A DNA stretch of 64,000 nt from Stereocaulon alpinum (GCA_018257865.1 JAEUBA010000041.1:216067-280066), one strand, 5' to 3'. Counted from the first letter of the stretch, positions 9,696-21,858 are shown. A program made the numbers and translations. The notes: a model not told the origin generated them from the letters alone.

Positions 9696-11532
9696 TCATA
9701 GCCTGGCATTCATCTCTTTCTTGGCCTCATCTCGAAGGACTCTCTTCAAGATCTTGCCACTTGCATTCCTCGGTATTACACTTATGAACTTGATACCACC
9801 TTCCAGCTGTTTAAATTTGGCCAATTTACCTTCCATATGTCTCTTCACATCCTCGGCTGTTAATCGATCTCCTTCTGCGCCTGACCTCTTTACGATATAT
9901 GCCCTTGGTAGTTGGCTATCGTCTCGACCGAATTGGACACCGATAACAGCAGCGTCAACAATTTGCGGATGGCTCATGAGGACGCCTTCAAGCTCCGGCG
10001 GCGCAACTTGGAACCCTCTGACTTTGATGAGCTCTTTCTTTCGATCGATAATGTACCATTTCTTAGTTATCGCTTCACAGTAGCCAATGTCACCAGTGTG
10101 ATAGAAGCCGTCTGTATCGAATGCTTGGTTACCGACAGGATTGTTGAGGTAGCCTGGAACAACAGTGGGTCCGCGGACGCACAATTCACCGCTAACATTG
10201 AAGTCGGTTATGTCCTTCCCATCTTCGTCCACGATCCTAAAGCACACGTCTGAGTCAGTTCGACGCTCCAGCTAATGCCAAGGTTGTTTATGAGGATGGG
10301 CAGCTAGACTTACTTCATATCGATGTTGGGTACCGGACGTCCCACGCTTCCGGTATAGTCATGTTCTGGATATCGAAAGTTCGTGACGATGCATGTAGCC
10401 TCCGTCATGCCTGGTTAAAAGTGGCGGTCAGCCTGAGAGAATTACGCCCCAGTGTTTCTAAGAAACCTCACCCCAGACCTGCGTGAAAGGCGATCCATCG
10501 CCCATCAAAGCCTCGAACTTCGCTTGTGGGCCTTTGTCTAGTGGCGCAGCACCTGAAACTGCATTTTTCACAGACTTTAAATTGTAGTTCTTGGTTATGG
10601 GGGCCATGACTGCTGCAACTGCTATTGGCGGAGCCATACTCAAATCGGTGATCTGATACCTTTCGATGTTACTAAGGAATTGAGCTAGGTCGAATCTCCG
10701 CATCACAATCCCTCCATGTCCAGCTTTGAGGGTCGTCGTATGAGAAACAGGAACAGCTGCGGCGTGGAACATGGGAAACGTCAAGAGCCGTTTCACATCG
10801 TGATGTATAAGCTCGCTATGCCAAACCAAAGTGTGGTGCGCTATGAGATTGTGGTGCGTCACCATGGCGGCTTTTGGCAGGCCTGTAGTACCACTGCTAA
10901 ACATCCTGGCAGCTTCCGTGGTCTTCGCAGTCTGTAGATCGTCAAAGCGTACCCAATCTTCCTCGCCGTGAGTCAGCATGGTTTCCCAGGACTGGAAGCC
11001 TGCTGGTATCGGTTGCCCAAGAACATTAAAGATGAGGATATTTGAGGTCGGTATTTCGACCTCCTTAGCGGCCTCAAGAACCTGCCCTAGCATTTCTGGT
11101 TCAGTGACGATGAATTTGGTTTCCGAGATTCGAAAGTGATGAGTTAGCTCGTAGGGTGTATATCCCGGGTTACTTCCAGCGAAGATGCCTCCAGCGCCAA
11201 TGATTCCCAAGAACATCATCGAGAACATGATATCGTTGAACGAGTGCACGCAAACGACGTTCTTCTGGCCAGACTTCAGACCCCATCTTCGTAAACCCGC
11301 AATGAGTCTTCTGACGATTTGACGCGCTTGGCTGGCGGAGATGGAGCGTTCGGGCTTTGTGGCGTCGATGTATATCTATATAGGTACTCAGTCCTCGTCT
11401 CGGAGATCATCTATGGCGGTCCAAAGCCTCGCCACTCACTGGCTTGTCCTGGTCGTAGGGCACATTATCGAAGATCCACGACAAGATGTCTTGAGTCGGC
11501 ACTGGTACAATCTTCTCGGCTAGGAACACCAT
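9696..11532 (-). CDS. Acyl-CoA synthetase / 4-coumarate-CoA-ligase-like, four exons (544 aa)
   Basis: CDS is join(11440..11532, 10472..11375, 10314..10410, 9696..10236) on the minus strand. Introns of 64, 61 and 77 bp have GTGAGT, GTGAGG and GTAAGT donors. ANL superfamily: ATP + carboxylate + CoA gives acyl-CoA. Signature motifs in order are the phosphate loop SSGTTGLPKAAM, QVWGMTEA (completed only by splicing exons 2 and 3), the YHTGDIGY adenine/AMP motif, the hinge DRKKELIKVRG, and PRNASGKILKR with the catalytic lysine. The protein ends in ARL, a peroxisomal targeting signal of the PTS1 type, so it is probably peroxisomal, as in fungal side-chain or fatty-acid activation. The start at 11,532 lies in a CCATGG context and the length is normal for 4CL-like fungal enzymes. 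Substrate (aryl, short or long acyl) cannot be told from the sequence. Confidence 0.88.
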
Positions 11533-14500
11533 GGTTCGTTCATATAAGTGGGGATTTCTAGAAGGAATGTACAGCGATGTCTCTCAAAGCGACCTCGTAG
11601 GAGTGGGTATATACGGAGGCGGAAAATCATGTGCATAACGGACGGTCTGACGTGGACTAGACAGCGGCTTACTGTACTATGGTCCCGCTTGATTTGGACG
11701 AGAAGGCTAGCTCAATTTACCCCACTCTTCCAGACCGCTCCAGGGTCCATAGCAGTGCAAGGGGAGTACCACAGTCTAAACCCATCGTCGGCATAATTGA
11801 CGAGATACAGAAGCGACTAGTCCATACAGGAGTCAGCTCTGTGCAGTTATCACAAGCTTAGCGAAGAATCTGCACCCAGAGCGGCGCTTGGAAGCGAAGC
11901 GCAATTACGGCAATAAGATCTCGCGGATGCTCGTGCTAGATTAACCCGTCGTTCTTATCCTCTTCTAGTTAGTATGTGAGGTCCAACAAGAGTCTCCCTT
12001 GTTAGCGATACAATGCGTCAGAGAGCATGATTGCCATGACAGTATACCATCGCCACCGTGGAAATCCTGCTAAATCTGTTGTAGATAGCTGATATACTGA
12101 TCAAAGACTAATTCAGAACACTGCTTTTGAATAATCGATGCAGTATGAATGAGTGATTCATGCCGACATCCGATCATACCTCCGGCAATTCATCTAACGT
12201 CTTATCCTCGTGGCAGAAGACCTTGATATACGATCTAGGCGTAATTCACCAATGCAGCTTCTTCGAGGTTGTGCAGTGTGACCTCACCGTCCTCCAGCTC
12301 TATCTCCACCTCACGGAGGCTTTCTTCCAACTCTGCCACCTTGTCCTGCCTCTCCTGCATCGTGGACTTAGCGAGAGAGAGTAGCTCTGCGCACAGATAT
12401 TCCCCTCTGCAACTAATCCAATCGCACTCTCTCTCCTGCAATATTGGTCATCAATCACTGAGCCTCGTTGTTAAGAGAAGTCTAATGCTTCGTTTGAGGT
12501 GTTGCGTTTGGTAACAGAAGGCTTCGGAACGTCTCCTAGTCTTCTCTTGTTGTTTAGGCTTTTCCAGAGCGAGTCGAGGTTGTCTCCTTGTCTTATGTGG
12601 CTGTTGGGTAACAAGATGACGGGTGCACTCTAGTCGTTTCTTCAATACCATTCTCATCTAGCGGTGATCTACATTGAGCGTCCTTCTCTTGCTGTTCGTG
12701 ATTGACAGAAGGCTAAATAGCTTGCATTGAACTATCCGAAAACTGCTTCCTTTTGAAGCTATGAGCCCAAGTGGCCAGCGAACCCCTGGCATCTTGTCGT
12801 CGATAGGTTGGACTTGAGCAAGGCATATGCTACATAGTATGATGCTTGGGAGTTTCGAAAGAACGTGGAACACGCTCAATTCGTGAGAAACATAGGAAGA
12901 AGTCGTCCCATACGGCCTGGGGTGAATGTGGACGTAGGTGTCTAGCATGAAAAGTCCATGGGTGGTCTCGAAGTCATTGAGCATTAGAATTTTGTTTGCT
13001 TTCGAAGGATCTTGGCCCAGCACGCTGGCAGGATTGCCTAGAAACCCAGAGCATCTTTCCAAGGATTTATCACTTCCATGGTCCACAGTCCTCTGATATA
13101 TACGGTGACTAGAATCAAGGTTACCCGATCAACGAGGAGATGCCAGGCAATCGCTGCCATCACTGCGCAGTACTTCGTCATCTATCCTCGTGCTCCACGA
13201 CCAGTCCAGTCGTACGCCCCACTCACATTGAACCCACGGATGCCTGCAGATGCGCAGGGAGCCTCTGCTTGCAGCTTGTATCGCCTTTATTCGGCGCACT
13301 CTGTTTCACCCATATCTTTTGTTGTTAGTCCTGCTCTTACATCGGTCTACCCTAAGTGGACGGGGTCGAATTCGATACCACATCTGTGAGGATAGTGTGT
13401 CCTATTCAAGCTGTTCCCAAGCCATGACTCACCCCATAGTAGTGTTGACAGCGTGTTCCACGATAAAGCTGACGGCAGCGAGGCAAGGATGCAGGGACGT
13501 GACAAGATGCTACGAGAGCTGCAAAGATCTCGCGCGATATATGTAGTCCCATAACCAGCAAACAGCATCGCGACTCCGATTCCCTACTAAGTCTTGGAGG
13601 TGGCAGGGTAGGACGTCCACCTCTTGCCTTGGTTGAAGGTATTCATAGTGGAGGACGTTGACCACGTAGGTTTTGGGGATGCGAGCGGTATATATCTGAG
13701 GGTAGGAATGTACAAGTGCCTTCGTCAATGGAGTTGTCAGAGTCAGAGCTTCTGCCGCTAACTTGTTATTCGCGGAGGGCTTGGTGGGGGGATTGGTCTT
13801 CGATTACTTGTTCCGCGTTAGAGAGAGTGGTAATATTCGTTTGTTCATTGCCTGGTAGCGCTGCCGTCAGTGATATATGCTACGAGAATGAGCAATCAGC
13901 TTGTGGTCCTTAGCTGAAAGAGCTCAGAAGCCTTCTCACTAGCAGGATGGGTTCGTTTGGTGTCCACGATCGTGGCGATGTCTTCAGCTTGCCGCCCACA
14001 GCATTGATGACTGACTTAATAGTTATTCGACTGCTTAGCTGCTCGTCATCGTTCTCAACCGCGCATATAGTGGTCCCTTGCTCAGTAGCCTGATAGTCAG
14101 GCCCGAGTTGCCAGGCAACCTCGCAGGATGTGCTGCTGATTAGCAGATGCGTCTTAATGGTGGAGCCGCCGTGCTAGCAGGAGTCTTCCTTCATTGGAGG
14201 AGACCAAAGCGCTAAAGACAAGAGCTTTAGTAAGGATCACTCTACGACAAGAGGATGTCTCCTTGTGCAGAACCTGAGGATTACCTTAGGTTCTTGATAC
14301 CTAAGATAGCCATGGGGGGCTGATGCCAAGAGTTTCCGGGTGCTATTTAATCTCCGTCGGCGGAACGAGAAGACCCCATTGTTCTTGACATATACCAATT
14401 GCAGACGCTGGAGCCCAGGTTCAGACCACGTGGACTGTGGAGTCTGTCCTTCCGCGTAGCCGTGCTTACGCAAGTGCCGATGCGCGCACGATGCACTCTA

Positions 14501-14662
14501 AGGAGACTCTAGTCGCAGAGAGACGTTGTACTAATTGGAAGCTCACTCTATTGTTTACCCCAGCTCTCTGAGCGACGCATCGCCGGGACCATTTAGCTTT
14601 GAAGGCTAGGCATATTACTGCATGAGGAAGGAGTAAGGACTAAGGACTGAAGCAGTTTGATG
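11533..14662. other. Gene-poor 3.1-kb stretch
   Basis: No gene I would defend. One minus-strand frame (about 12,235-12,366) encodes a short strongly heptad-like acidic coiled coil (QERQDKVAELEE...), and an Arg/Lys/Gln-rich frame (12,451-12,657) lies just upstream on the same strand. They may be exons of one small gene, but I found no good splice pair joining them. A minus-strand frame at 12,658-13,086 lacks an ATG at its start and has no domain. Base composition is ordinary, not RIP-like. Confidence 0.4.
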
Positions 14663-14974
14663 TCACTCCATCCTCCAAACAACGAACCAATCCTCTCCAT
14701 GTACATCCCACGTGAACGACTTCTGACGATCAACCAGTACTTGTAGGGTCTGACTTAAACAGCTTCTAAACGTATTCGAGAAATACCCAGCATCTACACA
14801 GCTAGAGAACCCCTCTACGCGGAAGCTATTGCCGGCACACAGCTGAAGCGCATGCGAGTACATGCACTTCATGCCAAGATGCTCGATTTTGATTGGCTTG
14901 AGATCCTGAAGTCCTCCATCACCAGCCTCTTTCGGTAATACGGACGGCGCATGTCCTAGATTCCAGCTTCCCAT
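14663..14974 (-). CDS. Hypothetical protein (103 aa)
   Basis: A single exon with an ATG at 14,974 and a stop at 14,663. It has five Cys residues spread over the middle and a Trp-rich end (DWFVVWRME). No signal peptide and no recognised domain. Its start lies only 15 bp from the divergent sphingomyelinase-like gene, which leaves almost no promoter, so it may be an exon of something longer or a chance frame. Low confidence. Confidence 0.3.
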   Translation of the reverse strand: MGSWNLGHAPSVLPKEAGDGGLQDLKPIKIEHLGMKCMYSHALQLCAGNSFRVEGFSSCVDAGYFSNTFRSCLSQTLQVLVDRQKSFTWDVHGEDWFVVWRME

Positions 14975-14989
14975 CTCGGCGATCCTGCG

Positions 14990-17212
14990 ATGAGGTCAGC
15001 TTCGACTGCCAAGCAGTATATATGGAGCGCTGTTGCCATGGCCAGGCTACGTCCTGACAGACATTCGCTCCTAGTGTTCCTGTTCTCTGTATCACTCATT
15101 TGCCTCACAATCATGCTGCTCCGTAACATTGGCAGCATCGTCCTGTTGCAGTACGCAACCCATGCTCTAGGAGTAATCAACTCGACGCCTGAGGCACTAA
15201 ACCCGCAGTTGACCAATACCATTGACGACAAGGGTGGACCCATCCTCTATTACAATGGCTCTGGTGACGTTCCACCGTATAATGAGACCTCGCCAATTCC
15301 GGCGCCTTTCACACCATTGAAACCAACGAATCAGACCGAAGACTTCTTCTTCAACGAGATCTTAGCCATCCTCAACAACAACGCCTCGTCCAATTGTACA
15401 AAGTGCATGTCGTCAACCAGAATCATGCATGAGGCGGCTATCTCTCAGGCCGTCTCCGTCATCACCGACCTCTTGATTCGTGCTTGTAACCTTACGCATT
15501 TCCATGTCTATGCCGCAACTTGCACAGCTGAATTCTCCGGCATTGGTGGTACTGGGCCTTACTGGGCTCAACTCTATGCGAAGATGAATGGGTCTACCGG
15601 TGACTACCAGGCATGGTGCTACTATAATTTTGATACATGCAGTGTCCCACCAACAATCGAGATCGATGAAAGTCTGTACTTCAGCCCTAAGCCGCCACAG
15701 GCATCCATCGTTCCAAAGCCATCAGGCGAGACCATCAATGTGCTACATCTCTCTGACTGGCACCTGGACCCTCGGTATGATATTGGCTCCGAAGCTAATT
15801 GCTCACAATATCTGTGCTGCAGACCTTATTCGACGAACAACAAATTGCATACTGGGGTCAGCAATGCCTCCGTGCCGGCTTCGCGATTCGGATACTTGTA
15901 TTGTGATTCTCCACCCGATCTGGCGCTGTCTTCTTTCACATCCATGCCTCAATTCTTCAACATCAGCGATGTCAGTTTCGCAATCTTTACAGGTGACATC
16001 GTGAGCCACGATGTAAGTCACGTCCACAAAGGCGATACACACAGTTCCTGACAGCTTCTATTTATAGAACGATGATCAACTGAGCAGAGCGTATGTTGAG
16101 TACGAAGAGAACGTCACCTACGCTGTGTTTAAGGCTAGGATGGGCAATGTGCCAATTTACCCAACCTTAGGCAATCATGATTCTTTGCCAGAGGCGTACA
16201 ACACCCCTAACAATATTGGTCCTAAGACCGCAGGGCAGAACAATATCTTCAGCTGGAACTACGATCTTCTTAGCTCGCTTTGGCAAAGGGACGGCTGGAT
16301 CACGGAATCGGAGGCCAACTATGCATCTTTGCATTATGGAGCCTATGCGCACACAACCGCTCAAGGTCTCCGCATCATCTCGATCAATACCGACTTCTGG
16401 TATGTAAGCAACATCTTCAACTATTTCAACTTCACCAACCCGGACCAGTCCGGGATCCTAGGCTTCCTGATCTCGGAGTTGGAAGCTTGCGAAGCCAAAG
16501 GCCAGCGTGCCTGGATCATCGGGCATGTCTTGTCTGGATATGACGGAAGTCAGGGACTGCCAAACCCGACAGCATTATTCTACTCCATTGTTCGACGCTT
16601 TTCTCCAGCAACCATCGCTGGTGTATTCTTCGGTTAGTACAGTCCACTAAGCGATTCATGATTTCCTTTAACCCCATCGTAGGTCACACCCACGAAGATC
16701 AAATTCAAATTTTCTACGACTTCAATTCGACCAGTATGAACGGTACCCTCCGGAATACCAACGCCATTGACCAGAACAAACCACTAACCATGGGCTTCAT
16801 TGGTCCATCGATTACTCCACTGACAGGCAACAACGCCGGCTACCAGCTGTACCAAGTAGATTCCAAGACGTTCGAGATCATGGGCATCAAGACGTACTTT
16901 GCCAATGTTTCCGAATCTCTTACCTGGACGAGCCCGGTCTGGAAATTCGAATACGACGCACGCTCCACGTATAATGTAAATGGTACCTGGCCTAAGACGT
17001 CGCCTCTCAATGCGACTTTCTGGAACGATGTGACTTATTCAATGCTGTCGAACCAGTCTCTAGTTGAGACGTATAATTTCCTGGAGACGAAGAGTAGTGT
17101 TGTGACGAAGAATTGCTCTACAAAGGCGTGTGGGGCACAGAAGGTCTGCTATATTAGGAGCGGGAGTGGAGGGCAAGGCTCTGCCTGTCCTTATAAGAAT
17201 GGGCCTTTCTAG
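14990..17212 (+). CDS. Acid sphingomyelinase-like phosphodiesterase, three exons (705 aa)
   Basis: CDS is join(14990..16012, 16068..16632, 16683..17212). A second in-frame ATG at 15,038 has a better context (GCCATGG) and may be the true start. Either way a hydrophobic signal anchor follows (about residues 24-52). Next come a saposin-B-like Cys segment (CTKC ... C ... C, residues about 130-190) and a calcineurin-type metallophosphoesterase domain. Metal ligands appear in order: DWH (Asp256, His258), GDIVSHD (Asp336), GNHD (377-379), IIGH in exon 2, and GHTH (530-533), which is formed across the second splice junction. Secreted or vacuolar hydrolysis of sphingomyelin-like phosphosphingolipids is the family role; fungi lack sphingomyelin, so the natural substrate is probably another phospho-lipid. 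Many NxS/T sites are present. The C-terminus has a Cys cluster typical of the family. Confidence 0.88.
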
Positions 17213-17441
17213 AGACTACACCACAGAAAAAATGTGAACAAGACAGCATTGGTTGTAAAAGAATATCAAACATAGCTTTTCGTACTTTATCCAAAGCAAT
17301 GGCAGAGGCAGTGACGCAGACTTTGGGCAGCTGGTGGCTTCATGTCAAATATAGATGACCCCCTTGTTAGGCCCCGGCCACACTAGTGCTCATGTATATA
17401 CATGGGCCTGCTTGGGGCCCTGCAAACAATTCATCGATCCT

Positions 17442-17705
17442 CTATGAATACATCCCACTTCCAAAGACGCCCCGTGAAATTATGTCAACACCCGCTTGAA
17501 GGGTTGGTATAAATAACAACCACATCCACAGTCCAAGAACCTTCTTGAAAGTCCCGTTTAGAGCGTGTACGTCCTCGATAATGGTCTGCAGTTCTATGCG
17601 AGCATTGTTGATATGGGTAACGTGTTTGCTATACACATCAACGACTCTCTTCAACGCATCATCAATAGTCAGTACGGAGGCCAGGATAGACAAAGGACCG
17701 GCCAT
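17442..17705 (-). pseudogene. Orphan N-terminal domain of a fungal NLR/STAND-type protein
   Basis: From the ATG at 17,705 the first 50 or so residues (MAGPLSILASVLT..., then a helical segment with IELQTIIEDVHALNGTF) match the general form of the fungal N-terminal domain found before NACHT or other STAND modules and in HeLo-like/Ses-B-type proteins. These usually begin MAEPLSIAASI and continue as a helical bundle. The frame stops after 87 residues with a hydrophobic tail, and nothing resembling a NACHT, lipase or repeat domain follows downstream. This is therefore a broken remnant, or a very short stand-alone domain. The assignment rests on pattern similarity only. Confidence 0.45.
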
Positions 17706-18484
17706 GGCTACAATGATGACAGCTCATATCATGTGGGCAAGATGCAAGGCTGACAGTAGCAACTTAATGCTAGACGTTTTAGAAACGCATTCAGCATTTA
17801 ATTCGCTTTCTAATGCATTGTCAATCCTACCGGATAATTTGAATGAGCTGGGTTGATACTGGTGACAAGTAAAGATGTATGAGTAGGAGAAACGCACGAT
17901 GGCGGGGGCTTTTGCCCTTGGTCAGCCCTAGGAGACCTGGAGTATTGGGGTGATGCTCACGGACTCTTCTTTCAGATTTGCTCTTCCCCATCAACATTGG
18001 TCAGGCTAATATTGAGGTCAGCTTTAGAAGACAAGTCGTTCTAGGTCTCCCATTTAGACTATCCGATGCGTACTGGATCATCTGATGGAATCTTGAGCCT
18101 TTCCAAGCCCACGTTAGGTACCTATATTTTCCCCATGCTGCTGAATGACAAACGACTTCGAGGACAGAAGAGGGTGACAAGATCGAAGCGCTCAAATGAT
18201 CTCGCCCGGAATCGCATTTTCAATGTATAACGCATACAATGTAGAGTAGGGATGATGAATTAACGCGGAGATAAACGCCATTCGGACCCCGACTTAGACC
18301 GAATAACAAGGCTCCAGCCTTTTGTTCTCACATTTCAACGACTGATGACCCCATCTCTTTTTTTTCCTCCAATATAACTCTCCAGAATATTCACGCTCCA
18401 CTTATTTCCCCCAATCCACATCGCCCGATTATCATTGATCCTACTACCCACATTGTACCACAAGCAATCGATCAAACCTTCACT
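17706..18484. other. Intergenic region upstream of the MDR gene
   Basis: Contains no supported gene. The last 170 bp become pyrimidine-rich and lead into the promoter described separately. Confidence 0.4.
18350..18484 (+). promoter_or_regulatory. Pyrimidine-rich core promoter/leader
   Basis: A CT-tract (CTCTTTTTTTTCCTCC at about 18,355-18,370) followed by further C/T-rich sequence lies 115 bp before the ATG. Such tracts commonly precede transcription starts of fungal genes. No TATA box is claimed. Confidence 0.35.
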
Positions 18485-19522
18485 ATGTCACATCAACACC
18501 TCGCTGCTATACTCCCCGCAAAAGGTTCCCGCCTCGAAGTCACTAACCGCCCAACTCCTAGCCCGGGACCTGATGACCTTCTTATCGAAGTCAAGGCCAT
18601 TGCGGTAAACCCAATTGACTGGTACCAGCGCGACATGGGCTTTCCACCAATCGCTGCCTACCCTGCGGTCGTAGGCTCCGATATTGCGGGCATAGTCATC
18701 TCCGCTGGCTCGTCGGTGTCCTCTGCTGCCCTCAAGCCTGGCACACGTGTCTCCGCCTTCGCGCCATCATTCTTTAAGCAAGGTGATCCTGATTACGGTG
18801 CTTTACAGACGCGCGTGCTTGTTCCGGCTGCGAATGCGGCGCCAATACCAGTAGAAATGAGCTTCACCGAGGCGAGTATACTCCCTATGGCGGTCGCGAC
18901 GGTGTGGTCTGGGTGGTACAGCATAGGCATTGCACGTGACACAGCTTACACGGCTGCGGATAGGAAAGGAATGCTGGTTTGGGGAGGTGCGAGCAGTGTT
19001 GGCAGTGCAGCGATTCAGATTGCGAAGTTGATGGGGTTCACTGTCTATGCTACTGCGAGTGAGAAGAATCACGAGTATCTGAAGACGCTAGGTGCGAGCA
19101 AGTTGTTTGACTATAAGAGCGAGGACGTGGTGAAGGATATCGTGAAAGCTGCGAAGGAGGATGGAGTCATGATTTCCAGCGGTTTCGATGCGGCAGGCCA
19201 ATTCAGAGAATGTGTCGAGGTTTTGAAGGAGTTAAAGGGGGAAGGGGCTGCGAAGCTGGCATCGGCGATACCGCTGAAAGACGATTCGCCGACGACAGAA
19301 GGCGTGGACGCGAAGTTCGTTTCGGCCCCAGCGGATGAGAAAGCAAGGAATGAGCATTTCCATTTCGTCTTCAATGTCTGGTTGAAGGAGAAGTTAGAGA
19401 ATGGCGAGTTTGTACCGAGTCCGAAGCTGAAGGTAATTGAGGGCGGCTTGAACGGAGCGAACGCAGCGTTGGACGAGTTGAAGGGGGGAGTTAGTGGGGT
19501 GAAGCTTGTGCTTGAAGTCTGA
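18485..19522 (+). CDS. Zinc-less MDR oxidoreductase (quinone-oxidoreductase / enoyl-reductase-like, 345 aa)
   Basis: A single exon with an ATG at 18,485. Medium-chain dehydrogenase/reductase fold: an N-terminal GroES-like domain (residues about 10-130, with AVNPIDWYQRDMG and the GSDIAG turn), then a Rossmann domain whose nucleotide loop reads GGASSVGSAAIQIAK (about 161-175), so NADPH use is likely. The Cys ligands for catalytic and structural zinc are absent, which places it with zinc-independent quinone oxidoreductases and the trans-acting enoyl reductases of fungal metabolism. No polyketide synthase is in the window, so a stand-alone detoxifying or housekeeping role is the simpler reading. 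The length is normal. Confidence 0.85.
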   Translation: MSHQHLAAILPAKGSRLEVTNRPTPSPGPDDLLIEVKAIAVNPIDWYQRDMGFPPIAAYPAVVGSDIAGIVISAGSSVSSAALKPGTRVSAFAPSFFKQGDPDYGALQTRVLVPAANAAPIPVEMSFTEASILPMAVATVWSGWYSIGIARDTAYTAADRKGMLVWGGASSVGSAAIQIAKLMGFTVYATASEKNHEYLKTLGASKLFDYKSEDVVKDIVKAAKEDGVMISSGFDAAGQFRECVEVLKELKGEGAAKLASAIPLKDDSPTTEGVDAKFVSAPADEKARNEHFHFVFNVWLKEKLENGEFVPSPKLKVIEGGLNGANAALDELKGGVSGVKLVLEV

Positions 19523-20252
19523 ATGGATGACCGTGGTGGCTGATCCAAGATGTAAGATTACCTAGGGCTACGCATTGGAACATCTCGTTATGAGGCTTTC
19601 TCATCCACACATGTAAGCCTCAGTGAACCTCCTAGAGCAAGCACCCGAGAATTCTGTAGCCGCATTCTACTGTAGAGGTGACTACCAAGCCGAGCCGGCG
19701 ACTTCTACGTGCTGATCCTCACGCCTTAATGAACATTGACTGGTCACAAATGACATAGTGGATTGAACATTGATTGAGAATGTGTGATTAAGCGGTGCTA
19801 GGGTATGAGATTTGAAGGTATGAAGATTTTGACCACCTCAGTCTCATGTGGAATGCACACATTGACGGCGGTAGAGTTACCATAAGGCGCGGAGTGACAG
19901 GATGGCGGGCAAAGCTGCTTAGAGGCGTTTGGTGTCTAGGCGAGCTAGGGAGCAGATCCCGCACACCCCACCCCTGTAACTGCCCGTAACAGCCTAGAGA
20001 TGGGCTGAGACATACTGTACTGTACGTCACCACCACCACCCCCCACCTTAGGAGGTTCTATATCTACGCATTGAGGCTGCTCTATACGCTTAGAGGCGAC
20101 CGTTGTTGAGTCTGTACGCAGATTACCAGTGACTGTAATACCTTTGTTCCACTTCTACAACTTCAGACGCAGGCAACTAGCAGGGAGGTAAATGCCGCCT
20201 AGAAAGCGGCGCCCGAGACCATGTTGAATCGGACGCCGCTTCCCACCTGAAC
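19523..20252. other. Intergenic, a short CA-repeat only
   Basis: No gene seen. A small CACCACCACC run followed by C/A-rich sequence lies at about 20,027-20,046. Confidence 0.4.
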
Positions 20253-20760
20253 ATGAAAGTATTCGCGACTTTCAGCACCGCCCAACCCACAATGTCGCCT
20301 TCAATTCCCAACATCGTGTCACCCTACATCTCCATATCCCTAGTGGGCTATCACATGAAAGAGATGCAAGGCTTCCTCGACGTTCACCTTACACCATCTC
20401 CTCAGGCCTCGAGCGACCGATGTGGGCAACTGAGGAAGCGCGTCTGGAGCTTAGCAATGTTCTTTACATGACACAGCTAGAGAGATCCTCTGCGATCTGT
20501 CTGTGTACAACAAGCCACGTGAGACACATCGCGACTGTCATCGAGATCCCAAGCTGGACAATGCGACAAGAGAAGAGCAGGATCTGTCGGGCATATGCAA
20601 TGGAGTTTGCTTTGAACATTGGTCGATGTGTTCAAATACCCGAGGGCAGAAATGGCCAGCTGACAAGCATATTACTACGCTCCTCACAAGTACTTGGCTG
20701 GTGTACAAAAAGTTGCAGGGCACTCGGGCTATACTATGCACAACGCCACGGCTGAGCAGT
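20253..20760 (+). pseudogene. Probable decayed gene split over three frames
   Basis: Protein-like sequence moves between frames. Frame one (from 20,253) gives a signal-less start and a segment ending HLTPSPQAS. The next frame (from 20,420) gives MWATEEARLELSNVLYMTQLER. A third frame, entered near the GAGAGA run at about 20,478, gives EILCDLSVYNKPRE and continues to about 20,760. The short GA repeat is a natural site for a slippage indel. I do not recognise the family. It could also be a real gene with introns I cannot place, but no good GT..AG pairs join the frames. Confidence 0.35.
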
Positions 20761-20823
20761 GGGCCGTGAGTGGCACCAGACTTGTTTGGGGAATGAAGCA
20801 TGACACTTAAGTGTGCTCTACAT

Positions 20824-21524
20824 CTACAGCTGATGTCCTGTCTTTCCTACAGCACGCTGATACGCCTGCCCGTTCTCTACATTCCTCAGCCACGCATCGA
20901 TACCCTCCCACTTCCTGTCCTGTGGCCCCAGTCTCATGCGGAAAATGAACTGTACCGAGAACGCTACCATGGTGTCTGCGGCAGTGACATGATCACCCAC
21001 TAGATACCTTCCGTTACCCTTCTTTAGCTCAGCTTCAAGCCAGTCAAGATCGTTCGCAACAATCTTCTCTATGCCGGGTGCGAGCTTCTCGGCAAGCGTG
21101 ACGTCGATGCGGCGGTTGTATACAGATGGTAGACAATGGACCATGAAAGCGCCTTCGGCAGCGTGAACAAACTCACGGACTTTGGCGCGCTGGGCTTGAT
21201 CGACCGGCAAGAGGCGATGCGAGTCATCGTACTGTTCACAGAGATATCTGAAGAGTTTGGTCAGTCGGGAAAGCTGGGGCGAGGCTAGGCTCCAGGGACA
21301 TACTCAGTGATCGCCCCACTCTCTTGAAGGGTCAAGCGCCCATCTTTGAGCACAGGGGCCTTGCCAAGATGGGTTCCGCATAATTGCTTGAACTCGGCTG
21401 GAGCTAAGCCAGAGCTTTCACGGTCCCACGTGTGGAGCTTGTAGTCGAGGCCAAGCTCCTCCAGGAGCCAGGCAATCCTGATGGAGCGGGATGCTTGGAG
21501 GAAGTAGAGTGTGATGTCTGGCAT
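20824..21524 (-). CDS. Glutathione S-transferase, two exons (214 aa)
   Basis: CDS is join(21304..21524, 20824..21247) on the minus strand; the 56-bp intron (21,248-21,303) splits the codon of GAITEYL. The start is the ATG at 21,524 (MPDITLYF), because the frame upstream to 21,611 opens at a non-ATG codon. N-terminal thioredoxin-like domain (residues 1-85): QASRSIRIAWLLEELG helix, the cis-Pro KAPVL motif and LQESGAITEYL with the glutathione-binding Glu-Ser. C-terminal helical domain (about 95-214) has the GDHVTAADTMVAF N-capping motif. Cytosolic conjugation of glutathione to electrophiles or peroxides is the family activity. The length is normal. Confidence 0.9.
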
Positions 21525-21858
21525 TTTGGGTACAGTTTGCAAGGAGACCTTTGGAAGCCGTGCACCCATCGACTTATCATGCTTCCGGTACGGTTGGCCT
21601 TGTGAGGTCATATTCTATCTTAGGTAGGGCCACAGCGGAGCATCCTTCGACCCGAAAGCTTGCGCTTAGCGTCCAGAATCCCTAAGTCTCCATCAAGATT
21701 GAGAGTGGTCAGCGTGCAACAAATCCCACATGCAACAATGTAAATATTTATATTTCTCCTCCCCTGTTGCAACACCATGTCATTAGAGCGTGCTCATATT
21801 AAAAAGTATGACCCTGCCTCAAGGTCTAACACTTGGCGTCTATCGGAACGACCACTAC

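Noticed and set aside
12658..13086. 142-codon minus-strand frame
   Set aside because: No ATG at its start, no recognisable domain, no supporting splice structure.
9696..21524. Possible secondary-metabolite cluster (acyl-CoA ligase, MDR reductase, GST)
   Set aside because: No polyketide synthase, NRPS, terpene synthase, P450 or cluster regulator in the window, and the genes are interrupted by unrelated ones.
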